Positions 61,363 through 64,000 of a stretch of 64,000 bases of DNA are shown piece by piece (the first letter of the stretch is position 1; every line of letters begins with the position of its first letter). A model generated the notes under the pieces. That model searched no databases and was not told the DNA's origin. It saw only the letters and a list, made by a program, of their open reading frames with translations. The stretch spans positions 248,001 through 312,000 of the forward strand of contig NZ_JAXMNY010000003.1 in the NCBI RefSeq assembly GCF_034670185.1, written 5' to 3'. Position numbers and translations under genes: made by a program. This DNA is from Nisaea sp. Lineage in GTDB: Bacteria; Pseudomonadota; Alphaproteobacteria; Thalassobaculales; Thalassobaculaceae.

Positions 61363-61894
61363 TATAGGTGCTATCTGAGGTGTCTTGTGATTTAAGAACT
61401 TTTACATTTGATTAAATCTTGTGTTACCGCCGCCCTCCAAACGTATGGCTACGTCCGGAGTGGCGATAATTAGTAGCGCCCGCACCCCTTATCCAGAAAA
61501 CCCCAGGTGTCGGACAATGACCTGACGCCATTGCAATCTCCTGATATGAAAAATAATATGTTGAATTACAATTGACTATCAGGTGCCTTGCACTCCCCAG
61601 GTGCGAAATGTTTATTCTAGAGCAATGAAATTCGGGTGGCCGCAATCGTTGCAAGCTCGGCGGATGTAAGTCGGTGGTTGTTGACCATTCAGTATAGCGG
61701 TGGCGTATCGAGACATGTATTAATCTAGAGTTTAGATTTTTTGTTCGTTGATCTGTTGGCTCTCCAAAGTACCGCTGGGGCGCTGGGGCGCTTTGTAGCG
61801 AGCATACCAGTGTATGCCCGGCCCCACCGTTCGTAGGGTGGTTTGCTCGTCTGCAATGTACGAGTTAGAGGCGAGGCTTTGATTGGAGAGCTAA
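61363..61894. other. Non-coding stretch between the cyclase and LuxR-type regulator
   Basis: About 530 bases of AT-rich divergent intergenic DNA with no supported gene. Near 61779-61796 there is a small tandem GGGGCGCT repeat (GCTGGGGCGCTGGGGCGCTT). This space should carry promoters for both flanking genes; none could be picked reliably by eye. An ORF on the minus strand (61424-61654) has no recognisable features. Confidence 0.4.
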
Positions 61895-62557
61895 GTGAAG
61901 AGCCTGCTGATTATAGAAGACCAAGTCGTGCTCCGGGAGACGCTCGCAGAATTTTTCACGGTGAATATCCCCGGCCTGACAGTCTATGAAGCTGGGAGTT
62001 ATCAATCGGCCTTGGACTTAGAATGTGCAGAGGACCAGCCCGATCTCGTCCTGGTTGACTTCAAGATGCCTGGCGGTCGCGGATTGATAGACCTAGAAAG
62101 AGTGATCAAAAGATACGGAAACTCGCCTGTTGTACTTTTCTCGGGAGCAATCGGAGAATCAGATCTTTACGCTGCTAAGTCTGCTGGCGCAGCCGGGTTC
62201 ATTCCGAAAAGCTTTAACGCCAGAACCGTCCTCCAACTCGCGCTGAAGGTTTATCGGGAAGGGACATATTTTCCGCCGCTGTCTGGCGCAATTGCAAAAA
62301 ATCAAAGCCAGGAAGAGCTGTCGAAATCTATCGGTGAAGCGCCCAAAATTACGGAGCGTCAGCGTCAAGTCCTGCATCTAATTGTTAGGGGAAAGACAAA
62401 CAAACAAATTGCGACTTTATTGAATATATCGGAAGCAACCGTTAAGGAACACGTCAGTCGAATTTACGATGTATTTGGCGTTCGCACTCGCGTCGAAGCA
62501 GTAATGTTGGCAATAAAATTTCGTATCGATAGCAATGAATCGATGGCAATGAGATGA
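61895..62557 (+). CDS. NarL/FixJ-type response regulator with LuxR helix-turn-helix
   Basis: Transcription regulator of 220 residues from GTG 61895 (GGAGAG upstream). The receiver has an acidic pair (IIEDQ), phospho-Asp 55 in LVLVDFKMPGGRGLID and Lys in GFIPKSFN. The LuxR domain is ITERQRQVLHLIVRGKTNKQIATLLNISEATVKEHVSRIYDVFGVRTRVEAVM, with the usual recognition helix. It should bind DNA when phosphorylated by the kinase encoded 6 bases downstream. Confidence 0.93.
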   Translation: MKSLLIIEDQVVLRETLAEFFTVNIPGLTVYEAGSYQSALDLECAEDQPDLVLVDFKMPGGRGLIDLERVIKRYGNSPVVLFSGAIGESDLYAAKSAGAAGFIPKSFNARTVLQLALKVYREGTYFPPLSGAIAKNQSQEELSKSIGEAPKITERQRQVLHLIVRGKTNKQIATLLNISEATVKEHVSRIYDVFGVRTRVEAVMLAIKFRIDSNESMAMR

Positions 62558-62563
62558 TCTTGT

Positions 62564-64000
62564 ATGACTAGTAATAGATTATCTGAGGATAGCAATAATG
62601 ATAGTTTTTTGGAGAATGCATTACTATTCGAACAGCTGACTGGAATCGGATATTGGAAAGTTGACATTATCCAGAACACGCTTCATTGGTCGGATCGCAC
62701 ATACAATATTTTTGGGGTCTCGCCTGAGACCTTTTATCCAACCTTGGATAGTTTTCAGCAGCTCATACATCCCGAAGATCTGGAAGCTGTGCTGGCTGCT
62801 GTATATGCTTCGCGGGAGACTGGGACACCTTATCAGATCGAACATCGAATCATTCGAGCAGACTCATCAGTATCCCACGTTTTGGAGAGCGGTCGACATG
62901 AGTTCGACAAGGATGGTCAAGCGGTCATCTTTCGCGGCACTGTGCAGGATGTGTCAAGCATCACCGTGATGCGCGAGCGGTTGATAAGGGCAGAGCGCCT
63001 CGCCACGCTGTCGCGTTTGGTTGGGGATATCGCTCACGATTTCAATAATTTGCTTGCGACCATTGGAGGAAATCTAGAACTCTTGGAGATTGAGTTCGGC
63101 GAGAGTCAAGGCGCTGGAAGACTCATCAATCGGGCTCGGGAATCCATTCAAGTTGGCGCAGAATCATGTGAACGATTACTAAATTTTTTCGATCAGAGAC
63201 ACTCATCTTCTGAGACAATAAATCTTGTTTCATTCGTTGAACAATTCCTGTCAACGGTAACAGGTTTTGTCGGCGAGCATATCGAATTTGATTTCAAGAG
63301 CGAAGCTGCAGAGCTTGTTTGTGAAGTTAACAAGGCACGGTTGGAAAGTTCGATTCTGAATGCGCTTGCCAACGCTCGAGATGCAATGCCTCAGGGAGGG
63401 CAAATCAGGTTCTTGCTGTCTCGTGCAATTTTAGATGGCAACCCAATTCCGATGGCTTGTATCTCGATCTCAGACGACGGCATGGGTATCGACCCTTTGA
63501 TCCAGGACCGTGTCTTTGAGCCATTTTTCTCAAGTAAAGTTGATAAAGGTGGAACAGGACTTGGATTATCAATCATTCGTGATTTCGCGCATGATTCTGG
63601 GGGACAAGTAGCGATCTACTCGCTGCCTGGAGCGGGAACGAAATTAACTTTGTTTTTGCCTCTTTCGCGCAATCGTCTCGAATCTGGATCATTTCCAAAT
63701 ACGCTGATGAGAGTCGACGGGGCCGGAAAGCGTATCCTGTTTGTCGAAGACAATCAAAACGTTCGGTCGTTCGTTCAAGATGGTCTCGCCCATTATGGTT
63801 TCAATGTGATCGCATTTAGCTCACCAGTAGATGCACTGGAGTTTCTCGAACAAGACTCTTCCGCCATCTCAGCGGTCGTTAGCGATGTAAGGCTGCCTGA
63901 TGGAATAGATGGTTTTAATTTTACTAAGCTGGTTCGAAAGCGTTTCCCTACTCTGCCTGCACTGTTCATTACCGGCTATTTGGGTGACTTTGAAAGAGAG
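62564..64000 (+). CDS. PAS hybrid histidine kinase, 3' end outside the window
   Basis: At least 479 residues in one open frame from ATG 62564 to the window end. A PAS domain (about 20-130: LTGIGYWKVDIIQNTLHWSD, QLIHPEDLEAVLAAVYASRE) is followed by a HisKA_4-type dimerisation domain with H-box DIAHDFNNLLATIGGNLELLE, an ATPase domain (ALANARDAMPQGG, SDDGMGIDP, GGTGLGLSI) and a receiver (FVEDNQNVRSF, phospho-Asp in VVSDVRLPDGIDGFNF). The receiver is cut by the window edge. No membrane helix is seen. Its start is 6 bases after the LuxR regulator, so the two are a cognate pair with an extra receiver for phosphate control. Confidence 0.92.
   Translation, partial: MTSNRLSEDSNNDSFLENALLFEQLTGIGYWKVDIIQNTLHWSDRTYNIFGVSPETFYPTLDSFQQLIHPEDLEAVLAAVYASRETGTPYQIEHRIIRADSSVSHVLESGRHEFDKDGQAVIFRGTVQDVSSITVMRERLIRAERLATLSRLVGDIAHDFNNLLATIGGNLELLEIEFGESQGAGRLINRARESIQVGAESCERLLNFFDQRHSSSETINLVSFVEQFLSTVTGFVGEHIEFDFKSEAAELVCEVNKARLESSILNALANARDAMPQGGQIRFLLSRAILDGNPIPMACISISDDGMGIDPLIQDRVFEPFFSSKVDKGGTGLGLSIIRDFAHDSGGQVAIYSLPGAGTKLTLFLPLSRNRLESGSFPNTLMRVDGAGKRILFVEDNQNVRSFVQDGLAHYGFNVIAFSSPVDALEFLEQDSSAISAVVSDVRLPDGIDGFNFTKLVRKRFPTLPALFITGYLGDFERE

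Noticed and set aside
61779..61796. Short GGGGCGCT tandem repeat
   Set aside because: Only two units; too small to call a repeat array or regulatory iteron.
1..64000. CRISPR array or cas genes
   Set aside because: No regularly spaced direct repeats of 24-40 bases and no Cas-like proteins were seen anywhere in the window.

Overview
The window looks like a chromosomal segment of a free-living, motile, probably marine alphaproteobacterium, most likely of the Rhodospirillales type. This is inferred from the high GC content, the DctPQM and TctCBA high-affinity carboxylate transporters, alphaproteobacterial-style flagellar accessory genes (FliL, a DUF1217 protein) and many chemotaxis and two-component genes. 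No rRNA or other firm taxonomic marker is present, so the placement stays approximate.

Layout. 0-6 kb: a FAD-linked 2-hydroxyacid oxidase, a PAS histidine kinase, a beta-lactamase-fold serine hydrolase, an agmatinase-family ureohydrolase and a small exported protein. 6.1-9.5 kb: a tightly coupled three-gene operon of proteins I cannot assign; the last looks like a membrane-anchored, catalytically dead Lon(S16)-like domain. This is the best candidate for an undescribed system. 9.9-15.8 kb: a von Willebrand-type secreted protein, TusA, a sugar-acid style cluster (PLP dehydratase, SDR and divergent UxaA-family dehydratase), a Nudix hydrolase and an amidohydrolase-fold protein that has lost its catalytic residues. 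16-20 kb: a methyl-accepting chemotaxis protein, an O-methyltransferase-like gene and an AT-rich membrane protein resembling the Pycsar TM effector family. 20.3-25.3 kb, minus strand: two paralogous amicyanin-like cupredoxins bracket a hybrid histidine kinase, a single-domain response regulator and a DUF4394 protein.

25.3-49.3 kb is mostly housekeeping and transport: PlsC, FliL, gamma-glutamyltransferase, a DUF1217 flagellar-type protein, an aspartate-dehydrogenase-like enzyme, a TctCBA transporter running into a DUF1611/dipeptide-epimerase pair (DgcN/DgcA-like, D-glutamate catabolism), a methyltransferase, an acyl-CoA dehydrogenase with a CoA-transferase, a DctPQM TRAP transporter, a HAD phosphatase, a lytic transglycosylase and an N-formylglutamate amidohydrolase.

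At 49.5 kb a tRNA-Val(GAC) marks the edge of a genomic island. A tyrosine integrase, frameshifted and cut at its 5' end by an IS6-family element, abuts the tRNA 3' end. Beyond it lie a split Aer-like receptor (PAS protein plus soluble chemoreceptor), a decayed IS5-family copy, and signalling genes: an HD-GYP response regulator, a 1369-residue hybrid kinase, a PAS-GGDEF cyclase, a LuxR-type regulator and its likely partner hybrid kinase, which runs off the window end. The island appears specialised for signal transduction, with c-di-GMP synthesis and breakdown enzymes about 5 kb apart.
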